From: Thermoanaerobaculia bacterium
GTDB lineage: Bacteria > Acidobacteriota > Thermoanaerobaculia > Multivoradales > UBA5704
Assembly (NCBI GenBank): GCA_025937035.1
Contig: JAICSG010000032.1
Span: 1-13,912, forward strand
Length of the DNA stretch: 13,912 nt
Direction of reading: 5' to 3'
The translations under genes and the position numbers were made by a program. The notes under the pieces are model-generated. The model searched no databases. It was not told the origin of the DNA and saw only the letters and a list, made by a program, of their open reading frames with translations. Below, piece by piece: positions 5,880-13,893 of the stretch; the stretch's first letter is position 1, and each line of letters starts with the position of its first letter.

Positions 5880-6893
5880 CTAGCTGGCGACCGCTCTGAT
5901 CTGTTCAGGCTGAAGCCCGAGGACCGTCCCTGATGCGTTGATGGCGAATCCCGTCCACCCCTCGCCAACGGGCTCGAGCGCTCGTTCGGTTATGTCTTCA
6001 GGAAGGCCTTGCCAGGTCAGAGTCTTTTTCTTCGTCGAGCCCAGTGAGCTGACGGCCTGCTGATTTTGCTGCTCACTCTGGTTTTCCTTGAGGACCCGGA
6101 TGCTTTGTTCATTTTTCATTACATAGGTCTGCTTGAGAGGGGCGACGAACCGGGAGCTTCGTACCTTTTTCTGCGCGAGCGCGTCGATCACTTGGCGAAA
6201 CAGGGCGCCATTGCCAAAGTCACAGGCGGTAAACACAACGTCCCTTCCCGATAGCTCTTGCACGGAGAACAGATTGAGCAGTATTCCGGCGATCTTGCTC
6301 GCGTTTCCGATCATCGCGAGGTTGTTGTCTCCGCCATGAGAGACGATGTAGAGCTTGTCCGTTCCCGAGATGGTTTTCGAGTTGGAGATCTGCTCAGGGG
6401 CCTCGACGCCGCCGGGATTGATTCGTCCCAGGTAGGCTCCATACTTGGTGCTGTAATGGCTCATCTTGAGCTGATCGGCCGTAAGCGTCAGATCCTCCAC
6501 ACTCTGCACGGGCGCGGTCTCTACGGTCTTCTTCTTTTTGCCTTTCTTGGCGTTGCCCCCCTCGTTGCTGCTGCTCGGCTGGGTCTGTGGCATGTCGTCG
6601 ATGATCACGAACATGCCCTGGACCACCGGCCGGCGGATGATCGGTGGTGGAGGGAAGGTGCGTTGAAACGGCGCTCCGGGCAGCGCGGGCGTGGCAGGAC
6701 GAGCGGGTACCTGAATTCGAGATCGCGGGACCGAAGGGATCGCCACCGGTTTGGGCTGGACCGTCCGGGCCACCGCCGCCTGGACGTGAGGCGCCGGTGC
6801 AGGCCGCGCGGCTGGAACAGAGCCGGCGCGGGGCTGCGCTGCCGCTGAGATCGCGGCCTGTACGTGGGGAGCCAAAGGACGAGTCATTGCCAT
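5880..6893 (-). CDS. Putative clan CD (caspase/CHAT-like) cysteine-protease effector with APHVQAA tag
   Basis: The 337-aa product has a Pro/Ala-rich N-terminus with APHVQAAI (8-15), APHVQAAV (34-41), VQPK (45-48) and RPVVQGMF (88-95), the same layout as the putative effector at 3032-3769. A Lys-rich linker (about 115-132) follows. The core has a hydrophobic strand ending in His-Gly (KLYIVSHGG, His186) and, 38 residues later, a second strand ending in Ala-Cys (DVVFTACDFGNG, Cys224). This spacing and context are the signature of clan CD cysteine peptidases such as caspases, CHAT and MARTX-type domains. The C-terminus is not recognised. Starts at 6893 or 6887 (MAM) are both possible; no strong ribosome-binding site is seen. 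The gene heads the PAAR/methyltransferase cassette. G+C drops sharply from the tag (47 of 60 at 6781-6840) to the core (25 of 60 at 6061-6120), suggesting a joined domain. Protease activity is inferred from the dyad only. Confidence 0.72.
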   Translation of the reverse strand: MAMTRPLAPHVQAAISAAAQPRAGSVPAARPAPAPHVQAAVARTVQPKPVAIPSVPRSRIQVPARPATPALPGAPFQRTFPPPPIIRRPVVQGMFVIIDDMPQTQPSSSNEGGNAKKGKKKKTVETAPVQSVEDLTLTADQLKMSHYSTKYGAYLGRINPGGVEAPEQISNSKTISGTDKLYIVSHGGDNNLAMIGNASKIAGILLNLFSVQELSGRDVVFTACDFGNGALFRQVIDALAQKKVRSSRFVAPLKQTYVMKNEQSIRVLKENQSEQQNQQAVSSLGSTKKKTLTWQGLPEDITERALEPVGEGWTGFAINASGTVLGLQPEQIRAVAS

Positions 6894-6949
6894 TGCCGGC
6901 TTCGGATTGTACTCCCAGTTGCCGTTCCCGGCCTTCCTGGCCCGCTTCC

Positions 6950-6958
6950 TGCTACGAT
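6950..6958 (+). promoter_or_regulatory. Extended -10 candidate for clpV
   Basis: TGCTACGAT in the 108-base divergent gap resembles an extended -10 (TGnTAnnAT), 43 bases before the clpV start. The surrounding CCTGCTAcGATCC is nearly repeated ahead of vgrG. No -35 box is visible at normal spacing. Confidence 0.35.
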
Positions 6959-7001
6959 CCTCCTCGCCGTTTCGCCGTATCCTTGAGCCGGAGGTCCCTC
7001 G

Positions 7002-9707
7002 TTGAGCAGCCTCGATCTGAAGTCCCTCATCGACAAGCTGAGCCCGCTCTGCCGCCGTACGCTGGAGGAGGCGGCGGGGCTGTGCGTCTCGCGGACCCAC
7101 TACAACGTCGAGATCGAGCACCTGCTGGCCAAGCTCCTGGCCCTCCCCGAGGGGCAGGACACCGACTTCCGGCGCGCCCTGCGGCAGTACGAGATCGACC
7201 GCTCCCTCCTCGCCGTCCAGGTCGAGGAGGCCCTCGGCCGTTTCGACACCGGCAACTCGCGGACTCCGGCCTTCTCGCCCCAGATCCTCCAGCTCTTCCG
7301 CGAGGCGTGGCTCGCCACCTCGCTCCAGCTCAAGTCGCCCGCGGTCCGCACCGGCTCGCTCCTCCTCGCCCTGCTGGACCACGACCTCCTGCGCGGGGTG
7401 GCCGTGCAGTCCGTGCCGGCCCTGGGGAAGATCCCGCGCGACCACCTGCGCGAGAACGCCCGTGAGCTCTTCCGGGGATCGGCCGAGGACATGGGTGCCT
7501 CCAAGGCCCCCGCGGCCGCCGCGGCCCCCCTCAAGGCCGCGCCTTCGCCCTCTCCGGCCCCCGAGGGAGAGGAAGGGAGCGAAGAGCCCTCCGCGACCCC
7601 CGCGCTCGACCAGTTCACGATCGATCTCACCGCCCGCGCCCGCGCCGGGGAGATCGACCCGATCCGGGGACGCGACTCCGAGATCCGCCAGGTGATCGAC
7701 ATCCTCTCCCGGCGGCGGCAGAACAACCCGATCCTGGTGGGGGAGGCGGGCGTCGGCAAGACCGCCGTGGTCGAGGGGCTCGCCCTGCGCATCGCCGCCG
7801 GGGACGTCCCCCCCTCGCACCGCAACATCTCGCTCCGCCTGCTCGACCTGGGCCTCCTCCAGGCCGGGGCCGGGGTGAAGGGGGAATTCGAGAACCGGCT
7901 GAAGACGGTGATCGACGAGGTCAAGGGGTCTCCCAAGCCCATCATCCTCTTCATCGACGAGGCCCACACGATGATCGGCGCCGGCGGGGCCGCCGGCCAG
8001 GGGGACGCCGCCAACCTGCTCAAGCCCGCCCTGGCCCGCGGCGAGCTGCGGACCATCGCGGCCACCACCTGGGCCGAGTACAAGAAATATTTCGAGAAGG
8101 ACCCCGCCCTCGCCCGCCGCTTCCAGGTGGTGAAGGTGGGGGAGCCCAGCGAGGAGGCCGCGGTGGACATGCTGCGCGGCCTCGCCGTCCACCTCGAGGA
8201 GCACCACAACGTGCGGGTGCTGGACGAGGCGATTCGCGACGCCGTGGGGCTCTCCCATCGCTACATCATGGGGCGCCAGCTTCCGGACAAGGCGATCAGC
8301 GTGCTCGACACCGCCTGCGCCCGGGTGGCCCTGGGGCTCAACGGCACGCCGCCGCCGGTCGAGAGCGTCCTCCGCGAGATCGACCGCCTGGAGCTGGAGA
8401 TCGCCACCCTCAAGCGCGAGCGGGCCGCCGGCCAGCCCCCCAGCCGCCGCATGGGATCGCGCACCGGAGGGATGGAGGAGCTGGGCGCGGACCTGGCGCG
8501 GCTCAAGGCGAAGCGCGCGGAGCTGGAGGACCGCTGGAGGCGCGAGCTGGCCCTGGCGAAGAAGATCCTCGAGCTCCAGGCGGAGGCCGATCAGAAGGGG
8601 GACGATCCTGCAGAATCCGGCCGCCTGTCGAATCGCATCAACCGGCTGCGCGAGGAGCTGCGGACGCTCCAGGGGGAGGACCCCATGGTCCCCGTCTGGG
8701 TCGATTCCCGGGTCGTGGCCTCCGTGATCTCGGCCTGGACGGGCATCCCGGCCGGCAAGATGATGACCGACGAGATCCACTCCCTCCTCTCCCTGCGCGA
8801 CCGCATGGGCGAGCGGGTGGTGGGGCAGGGACACGCCCTGGACGCCATCGCCCGGCGGATCAACACCTCGCGGGCCCAGCTCGAAGACCCCAACAAGCCC
8901 ATCGGCGTCTTCCTCCTCGTGGGCCCCAGCGGCGTCGGGAAGACCGAGACCGCCCTGACCCTCGCGGATGTCCTCTACGGCGGCGCGCGGAACATGGTGA
9001 CGGTCAACATGTCCGAGTTTCAGGAGGCCCACTCGGTCTCCACTCTCAAGGGGGCGCCTCCGGGCTATGTCGGCTATGGCACCGGCGGCGTGCTCACTGA
9101 GGCGGTGCGGCGCAACCCGTACACGGTGATCCTGCTGGACGAGATGGAGAAGGCCCACCGGGACGTGGCCGAGCTCTTCTATCAGGTCTTCGACAAAGGG
9201 CTGCTGGAGGACGGCGAGGGGGTGCCGGTCGACTTCAAGAACACGGTGATCCTCCTCACCTCGAACGTCGGCTCCGAGCTGATCGCCCGCCTCTGCCGGG
9301 ACGGCGCCGAGCGCCCTGATCCCGGGCGGATGGTCGAGGAGGTGCGCCCGGCGCTGCTCCGGCATTTCCCCGCCGCCTTCCTGGGGCGCGTGGCGGTGGT
9401 CCCCTACTATCCCCTGGGCGAGCGCGAGATCCGCGAGATCGTCGAGCTGAAGCTCGCCCGCATCCGCGAGCGCATCCGCGCCGGCCACCACGCCGAGCTG
9501 ACCTACGGCGAGGAGCTGGTCGAGGCGATCGCCGGCCGCTGCACCGAGGTCGAGAGCGGCGCCCGCAACGTGGACCACATCCTCACCCAGACCCTCCTCC
9601 CCGAGCTGTCCAGCGCCATCCTGGAGCGCATGGCGGCGGGGGAGGGGATCACCCGCGTCCACGTCGGGCTGGACGACGCGGGCGGGTTCGCGTACGTGGT
9701 GCGGTAA
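7002..9707 (+). CDS. tssH/clpV: ClpV/TssH, AAA+ ATPase that recycles the T6SS sheath
   Basis: This 901-aa ClpB-like AAA+ protein is the unfoldase that disassembles contracted T6SS sheath in the cytoplasm so that it can be reused. The N-terminus (SLIDKLSPLCRRTLEEAAGLCVSR, split here as SLIDKLSPLCRR and TLEEAAGLCVSR) is the ClpV-type N domain rather than that of ClpB. An Ala/Pro-rich linker spans about 165-200. The first ATPase module has Walker A GEAGVGKT (247-254) and Walker B LFIDEAH (Asp319, Glu320). A coiled middle region covers about 455-560. The second module has GPSGVGKT (641-648) and VILLDEMEKAH (Asp713, Glu714). Both sites look intact and the length is normal for the family. The start is a TTG at 7002 with GGAG at 6990-6993, eight bases upstream. 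It is divergent from the clan CD-like effector cassette. With VgrG and PAAR nearby, assignment to T6SS is firm. Confidence 0.95.
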   Translation: MSSLDLKSLIDKLSPLCRRTLEEAAGLCVSRTHYNVEIEHLLAKLLALPEGQDTDFRRALRQYEIDRSLLAVQVEEALGRFDTGNSRTPAFSPQILQLFREAWLATSLQLKSPAVRTGSLLLALLDHDLLRGVAVQSVPALGKIPRDHLRENARELFRGSAEDMGASKAPAAAAAPLKAAPSPSPAPEGEEGSEEPSATPALDQFTIDLTARARAGEIDPIRGRDSEIRQVIDILSRRRQNNPILVGEAGVGKTAVVEGLALRIAAGDVPPSHRNISLRLLDLGLLQAGAGVKGEFENRLKTVIDEVKGSPKPIILFIDEAHTMIGAGGAAGQGDAANLLKPALARGELRTIAATTWAEYKKYFEKDPALARRFQVVKVGEPSEEAAVDMLRGLAVHLEEHHNVRVLDEAIRDAVGLSHRYIMGRQLPDKAISVLDTACARVALGLNGTPPPVESVLREIDRLELEIATLKRERAAGQPPSRRMGSRTGGMEELGADLARLKAKRAELEDRWRRELALAKKILELQAEADQKGDDPAESGRLSNRINRLREELRTLQGEDPMVPVWVDSRVVASVISAWTGIPAGKMMTDEIHSLLSLRDRMGERVVGQGHALDAIARRINTSRAQLEDPNKPIGVFLLVGPSGVGKTETALTLADVLYGGARNMVTVNMSEFQEAHSVSTLKGAPPGYVGYGTGGVLTEAVRRNPYTVILLDEMEKAHRDVAELFYQVFDKGLLEDGEGVPVDFKNTVILLTSNVGSELIARLCRDGAERPDPGRMVEEVRPALLRHFPAAFLGRVAVVPYYPLGEREIREIVELKLARIRERIRAGHHAELTYGEELVEAIAGRCTEVESGARNVDHILTQTLLPELSSAILERMAAGEGITRVHVGLDDAGGFAYVVR

Positions 9708-9715
9708 GCCCAGTG

Positions 9716-9721
9716 TTAAAC
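9716..9721 (+). promoter_or_regulatory. Weak -10 candidate for the Uma2 gene
   Basis: GTTAAACT lies eight bases after the clpV stop in the 78-base gap before the Uma2 gene. It is the only A+T-rich hexamer region on this side and could be a -10 box, but no matching -35 is visible, and read-through from clpV is equally possible. Confidence 0.22.
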
Positions 9722-9785
9722 TCGTCTGAACGGGTTGCCCTCTGGCATGTCTTCATGATCTGATCGTCGTCAGTTCGGAGAAAGG

Positions 9786-10451
9786 ATGGCACGTATGGCC
9801 GCGATCCCCCTCCAGCAAGATGTCGAGTACCCGTACTCTGACGGTCAGCCCATGGCGGAATCCGAGATCCACCTGAACGAGATGTTGGATCTGATCGCGG
9901 CCCTGCGACGCCGGTATCAGGCCGAGCCCAAGGTCTACGTGGCCGGCAACATGTTCCTGTACTACCGCAAGGGAGATCCCCGTTCGGTAGTGGCCCCGGA
10001 CGTCTTCCTGGTACGCGGTGTGTCCAAGCGGAAGCGGAAGAGCTACAAGCTCTGGGAGGAAGGGCGCATCCCGAGCCTGGTGATCGAGGTCACCTCCGAC
10101 TCGACGAGCGACGAGGATGTCGACAAGAAGAAGATCTGCTACGAGATGCTGGGCGTCGAGGAGTACATCCTCCACGATCCCGAGGGGGACTATCTCAATC
10201 CGCGCCTTCAAGGGTTTCGGCTGGCCCGGGGGCGCTACGAGCCGATTCCACTCCATCGCGACGGCTCCCTGGACAGCCGCGTCACCGGCCTGACTCTCCA
10301 AGTGGAAGGGAAGAACCTCCGGTTGATCGACACCGCCACCGGCGAGCGTCTGCCCTGGGTGGACGAGCTCGGGGACAAGATCCGCGAGCAGGACGACCGG
10401 ATCCGGGCCCTCGAAGCGGAGCTGGCCCGGCTGCGAGACGCCTCGAAGTAG
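9786..10451 (+). CDS. Uma2-family (DUF820) PD-(D/E)xK nuclease-like protein
   Basis: The 221-aa protein shows the Uma2/DUF820 pattern: VAPDVFLV with Asp72, IPSLVIEVTSDST with Glu101, VDKKKICYEMLGVEEYILHD with Lys114-116. These match the active-site positions of PD-(D/E)xK restriction-like nucleases. The C-terminus (residues about 193-219, DELGDKIREQDDRIRALEAELARLR in two parts DELGDKIREQDD and RIRALEAELARLR) forms a short coiled coil. The family is abundant in G+C-rich and cyanobacterial genomes, and its biological role is not established. ATG at 9786 and 9795 are both possible; GGAG at 9777-9780 slightly favours the first. The gene sits between clpV and vgrG and ends in its own terminator, so it may be an unrelated insertion rather than part of the secretion system. 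Confidence 0.85.
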   Translation: MARMAAIPLQQDVEYPYSDGQPMAESEIHLNEMLDLIAALRRRYQAEPKVYVAGNMFLYYRKGDPRSVVAPDVFLVRGVSKRKRKSYKLWEEGRIPSLVIEVTSDSTSDEDVDKKKICYEMLGVEEYILHDPEGDYLNPRLQGFRLARGRYEPIPLHRDGSLDSRVTGLTLQVEGKNLRLIDTATGERLPWVDELGDKIREQDDRIRALEAELARLRDASK

Positions 10452-10458
10452 GTCCTGG

Positions 10459-10480
10459 AGCCGGCTTCAGCCGGCTTTTC
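10459..10480 (+). terminator. Intrinsic terminator after the Uma2 gene
   Basis: AGCCGGC (10459-10465), a TTCA loop and GCCGGCT (10470-10476) form a perfect 7-bp G+C-rich stem followed by TTTC. It starts eight bases after the Uma2 stop codon. The structure would end transcription from clpV/Uma2 before vgrG, making vgrG depend on its own promoter. Confidence 0.8.
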
Positions 10481-10490
10481 GTCCCACCAA

Positions 10491-10512
10491 GCCCGGGCAT
10501 TCATGCCCAGGC
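10491..10512. repeat. Imperfect inverted repeat upstream of vgrG
   Basis: GCCCGGGCAT and ATGCCCAGGC, separated by TC, form a dyad with one mismatch. It lies directly before the vgrG -10 candidate, where a -35 box would be, so it may be an operator; it could also extend the preceding terminator. Its role is uncertain. Confidence 0.4.
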
Positions 10513-10514
10513 CC

Positions 10515-10523
10515 TGCTAAGAT
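10515..10523 (+). promoter_or_regulatory. Extended -10 candidate for vgrG
   Basis: TGCTAAGAT fits TGnTAnnAT and stands 45 bases before the vgrG start. CCTGCTAAGATCC matches CCTGCTACGATCC before clpV at all but one position. Independent transcription is needed because a terminator precedes it. Confidence 0.45.
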
Positions 10524-10567
10524 CCCTCCGTCCCGTTTCTCCGGAAACAACAACCCCTGGTATCACC

Positions 10568-12646
10568 ATGGCTTGGACGCAGGACAATACCTACCTCTCG
10601 ATCTCCACCCCCCTCGGCAAGGACAAGCTGCTGCTGCGGGGGTTCGCGGGGGAGGAGCGCATCTCGGAGCTCTTCCACTTCAGCCTGCGCATGCAGTCCG
10701 AGACCTTCGACCTCGACTTCACCCAGATAGTGGGCAAGAGCGCCACCATCACCATCCTCCTCACGGACGGCTCGAAGCGCTACATCAACGGCATCGTCAG
10801 CCGCTTCGTGCAGGCCGGGGCGGACCAGCGCTTCGCCACCTATCAGGCCGAGCTCGTCCCCTGGCTCTGGCTGTGCGATCTCACCGCCGACTGCCAGATC
10901 TTCCAGAACAAGAGCACGCCCGACATCATCAAGCAGGTCTTCTCCGACCTCGGCTTCACCGACTACAAGGACTCGCTCACCGGCACCTACGACCCCCGCG
11001 AGTACTGCGTCCAGTACAACGAGACCGCCTTCGACTTCGTCTCCCGGCTGATGGAGGACGAGGGGATCTTCTATTACTTCGAGCACGCGGACGGCAAGCA
11101 CACCCTGGTGCTGGCGGACGACTCGGCCTCGGCCACCACCGTGCCTGGCGCCGCCACCGTGACCGTGGGCTCCTACACCAACTGGGAGCAGCAGAACCTG
11201 GTGACCCGCTGCGACCTCGAAGAGCGGGTGATCTCGGGCAAGTTCGCCCTCGACGATTTCAATTTCGAAACCCCCTCGACCGATCTGATCACCAGCGTCG
11301 ACTCGACGGTCGCCACCAACGGCTCCAAGCGGCGGATCTATGAATATCCCGGCGGCTTCCTGACCACGGCCAAGGGGGATTCCCGGGCCAAGCTCCGCAT
11401 CGAGGCCTGCGAGCTGCCGGCCAAGGTCCTGCGCGGGGACAGCCGCTGCCGGGCCTTTCTCCCGGGCTATAAATTCACCCTGGAAAAACATTATCGATCG
11501 GACGCCAACGCCGACTATGTTCTCTCCGGCGTCTCCCACTCGGCGGCCTGGGACGACTATTCGAACACCTTCGAGGCTTTCCCGGCGTCGGTCCCCTACC
11601 GGCCGGCCCGCCGCACGCGCAAGCCGTTCATCCCCAGCACCCAGACGGCGATCGTGGTGGGCAAGTCCGGCGAGGAGATCTGGACCGATCAGTATGGCCG
11701 CGTGAAGGTGCAGTTCCACTGGGATCAGAAGGGGAAGAACGACGAGAACAGCTCCTGCTGGATCCGCGTCGCTCACGGCTGGGCCGGCAAGAGCTGGGGA
11801 CAGATCTTCCTCCCGCGCATCGGCCAGGAGGTGGTGGTGAGCTTCCTCGAAGGGGACCCCGACCGCCCGCTGATCACCGGCTCCGTCTACAACGCCGAGC
11901 AGACCGTCCCCTACACTCTGCCGGACGATCAGACCAAGAGCACGGTCAAGAGCAACAGCTCCAAGGGGGGAAGCGGCTTCAACGAATTCCGGTTTGAAGA
12001 CAAGGCCGGCTCCGAGGAGGTCTACTTCCACGCCCAGAAAGATCACAACCTGGTGATCGAAAACGACCGCGCCAAGCAGGTCAAGCACGACGAGACCAAC
12101 ACGATCACCAACAACCGTACCACCACGATCTCCGAGGGGAACGAGAGCCTGACCGTTTCGAAAGGAAATCGCACCGTGGCGGTGGATACGGGAAACGAGA
12201 CCCACACCATCAAGGGGACCCGAAGCGTTACGGTCACCGGCGATGAGACCCACGACGACAAAGCCAAGTTCACCCACACAGTTACGGGGGATTACACGCT
12301 CACCATCAACGGCAAGCTGACGATCTCGGTGGACGGCGACATCACGATCAAATCGACCGGCGGCAACATCACCACCGAGGCCAGCCAGGCCTATTCGAAC
12401 AAATCGGGGACCACCTTCACCAACGAGGCCGGGACGGCGATGACCAACAAGGCCGGCACCAGCCTGACCAACAAATCCTCGGGCGGCGATCTGACCAACG
12501 ACTCGGCGATGAACCTGACCAATAAAGCGGGAATGTCGATGACCAACGAGGCCCAGATCTCGCTCACCAACAAGGCCTCGGCCACGCAGACGGTGGATGG
12601 GGGAGGGATGCTCACGGTCAAGGGCGGGCTGGTGAAGATCAATTGA
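10568..12646 (+). CDS. vgrG: VgrG/TssI, type VI secretion spike protein
   Basis: The 692-aa protein forms the trimeric needle tip pushed into target cells. The N-terminal gp27-like part (about 1-360) opens LSISTPLGKDKLLLRGFAGEE and includes the ELFHFSL stretch and YCVQYNETAFDFVSRLMEDEG. The gp5-like OB-fold has DQYGRVKVQFHWD near residue 375 and GDPDRPLITGSVYN near 430. From about 500 the chain becomes beta-repeat, and residues 610-672 are a run of eight-residue units of the form TNKAGTxL. It ends MLTVKGGLVKIN with no toxin extension, so effectors would ride on PAAR or bind non-covalently. No strong ribosome-binding site is seen before the ATG. The stop overlaps the start of the next gene. 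All domains look intact. Confidence 0.96.
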   Translation: MAWTQDNTYLSISTPLGKDKLLLRGFAGEERISELFHFSLRMQSETFDLDFTQIVGKSATITILLTDGSKRYINGIVSRFVQAGADQRFATYQAELVPWLWLCDLTADCQIFQNKSTPDIIKQVFSDLGFTDYKDSLTGTYDPREYCVQYNETAFDFVSRLMEDEGIFYYFEHADGKHTLVLADDSASATTVPGAATVTVGSYTNWEQQNLVTRCDLEERVISGKFALDDFNFETPSTDLITSVDSTVATNGSKRRIYEYPGGFLTTAKGDSRAKLRIEACELPAKVLRGDSRCRAFLPGYKFTLEKHYRSDANADYVLSGVSHSAAWDDYSNTFEAFPASVPYRPARRTRKPFIPSTQTAIVVGKSGEEIWTDQYGRVKVQFHWDQKGKNDENSSCWIRVAHGWAGKSWGQIFLPRIGQEVVVSFLEGDPDRPLITGSVYNAEQTVPYTLPDDQTKSTVKSNSSKGGSGFNEFRFEDKAGSEEVYFHAQKDHNLVIENDRAKQVKHDETNTITNNRTTTISEGNESLTVSKGNRTVAVDTGNETHTIKGTRSVTVTGDETHDDKAKFTHTVTGDYTLTINGKLTISVDGDITIKSTGGNITTEASQAYSNKSGTTFTNEAGTAMTNKAGTSLTNKSSGGDLTNDSAMNLTNKAGMSMTNEAQISLTNKASATQTVDGGGMLTVKGGLVKIN
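12395..12595 (+). repeat. Octapeptide repeats in the VgrG needle
   Basis: Codons for about eight units (SNKSGTTF, TNEAGTAM, TNKAGTSL, a nine-residue unit TNKSSGGDL, TNDSAMNL, TNKAGMSM, TNEAQISL, TNKASATQ) follow each other. The period suits the triple-stranded beta-helix of gp5-like needles. ACCAACAAGGCC-type DNA recurs, so recombination could alter needle length. Confidence 0.8.
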
Positions 12647-13893
12647 GCTTCGCCCTCCTCCTCGCGGGCCTGGCCCTGGGCGCCAGCCTCGGCGCCGCGG
12701 CGGTCCTCGCGGCCGGTTGGCGCCGCCGTCTGCCCATCCCCGCCACGCCCCCTCCGCCTCTCCCCGGGCCGGTGGACGAGCCCGCTGAGCTCCGCCGGGT
12801 GATCGAGGAGACCCCCGATCTGCGAGCCCTCTATGCCCGCATCGGCTTTCCCCCCGACCTGGAGCGGGACTGCCAGCGAATCCTGGCCGAGCTGGTGGGG
12901 ATGGTGCGCACGGAGATCCCCGATTTCGCGGCCTTCCGCGCCGCCGTGGCCGAGGCCGAACGCGGGCTCGCCGGTAGCTCTCCAGATTCCGAAGCCCGCT
13001 TCCTGGCCGAGGACGTCGAGCTTCTGAAAGCGGTCTCGCAGGCGGGAGAGGACCGCGGGCAGGTGCTCCACCTGCTGGACCGCGATCCGGTCCGCCGGCT
13101 CCTCCCCTTCGTCGAGCGCATCCCCATGATGCGGAATGGCGAGCGGATCTGGCGCACCCCGGTCGAGCTGAGCCTCCTGCGCAAGCGCCCGGCCGATCCC
13201 GACCGCTGCGAAAAGCTGCTCGACGATCTCGAGAAGCGGATACGCGCCTCCCGTCTCCCCCGGGCCGAGCCGGCGCGGGCCGAGCTGCTGGAGGCAATGA
13301 CCCGGGTCCGGCGGGACGCCCGGCGCGAAGGTGCCTACATGCCCACCTCCCTGCGCGCTCTCGAAGCGGCGGTCGAGGCCTGGCTGGGCGCCACGCCCGC
13401 GGAAGCCCGGCGCCGGCGGGCCGATCTCGACGCCCTCCTTCTCGGCCTCCTGCGGGTCCGCAGGGGCCAGCCCGGAGGAGAAGACCCGCGCGAGGCCGCC
13501 CGCGCCCAGGCTCAAGACTACGCCGCCAACCCCTGGATGCAGACCCCCTGGCTCACCGCCTACGCCCTCACCAACCTCCTGGACGCCGAGCTCTCGGCCC
13601 TGCCCGAGGAGGAGCGCCGCCAACCCTCGCCCCGCGCCGCCGCCCTCCGCTGGGTCCGCGACGAGGTCGCCTCCACCCACTTCGACGGCGAGGAGACCAT
13701 CCGCCGCCTCCGCCAGCAGGAAGAGCGGGAGCTCTACGTCCACAGCCTCGTCTACGCCCTGCTGCGGCTGAGCCGGCTGCCCGAGCCCTCATCGCCCCAG
13801 AGTGAGATAATCGGATCGTCATCATGGAAACCCCCGAAGAGCGCCACGTCCTGGACGAAGCCGGCCGGGTCCGCGAAAAGCACACCCTCCTGA
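12643..13893 (+). CDS. Membrane-anchored protein of unknown function, coupled to vgrG
   Basis: I do not recognise this 416-aa protein. It has one N-terminal hydrophobic segment (about residues 3-25, FALLLAGLALGASLGAAAVL) followed by RRR, a Pro-rich spacer (PATPPPPLPGP) and a long, charged, mostly helical domain. Visible conserved-looking stretches include DLRALYARIGFPPDLE near 62, RIPMMRNGERIW near 160 and ANPWMQTPWLTAYALTNLL near 297. The start is a TTG at 12643 that shares TTGA with the vgrG stop, so translation is probably coupled. The last 30 or so residues (after LSRLPEPSSPQ) are Ser/Lys/Pro-rich and read across the start of the next gene, so the true end may be nearer 13803. It could be a T6SS accessory or an immunity or inner-membrane protein; the context is suggestive only. 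Confidence 0.7.
   Translation: MSFALLLAGLALGASLGAAAVLAAGWRRRLPIPATPPPPLPGPVDEPAELRRVIEETPDLRALYARIGFPPDLERDCQRILAELVGMVRTEIPDFAAFRAAVAEAERGLAGSSPDSEARFLAEDVELLKAVSQAGEDRGQVLHLLDRDPVRRLLPFVERIPMMRNGERIWRTPVELSLLRKRPADPDRCEKLLDDLEKRIRASRLPRAEPARAELLEAMTRVRRDARREGAYMPTSLRALEAAVEAWLGATPAEARRRRADLDALLLGLLRVRRGQPGGEDPREAARAQAQDYAANPWMQTPWLTAYALTNLLDAELSALPEEERRQPSPRAAALRWVRDEVASTHFDGEETIRRLRQQEERELYVHSLVYALLRLSRLPEPSSPQSEIIGSSSWKPPKSATSWTKPAGSAKSTPS
13803..13811 (+). promoter_or_regulatory. Possible extended -10 before the last gene
   Basis: TGAGATAAT resembles TGnTATAAT and lies 13 bases before the ATG at 13824. If real, the transcript would have a very short leader. No -35 is evident and the site overlaps the upstream reading frame. 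Confidence 0.25.

Noticed and set aside
6894..9662. Very long minus-strand frame running through clpV into the effector gene
   Set aside because: Only the part from 6893 down to 5880 has family motifs and a plausible start. The rest is antisense to clpV and is open because stop codons are rare in G+C-rich codons.
10517..13297. 926-aa frame antisense to vgrG and the next gene
   Set aside because: It covers two genes on the plus strand and has no recognisable domains or ribosome-binding site.
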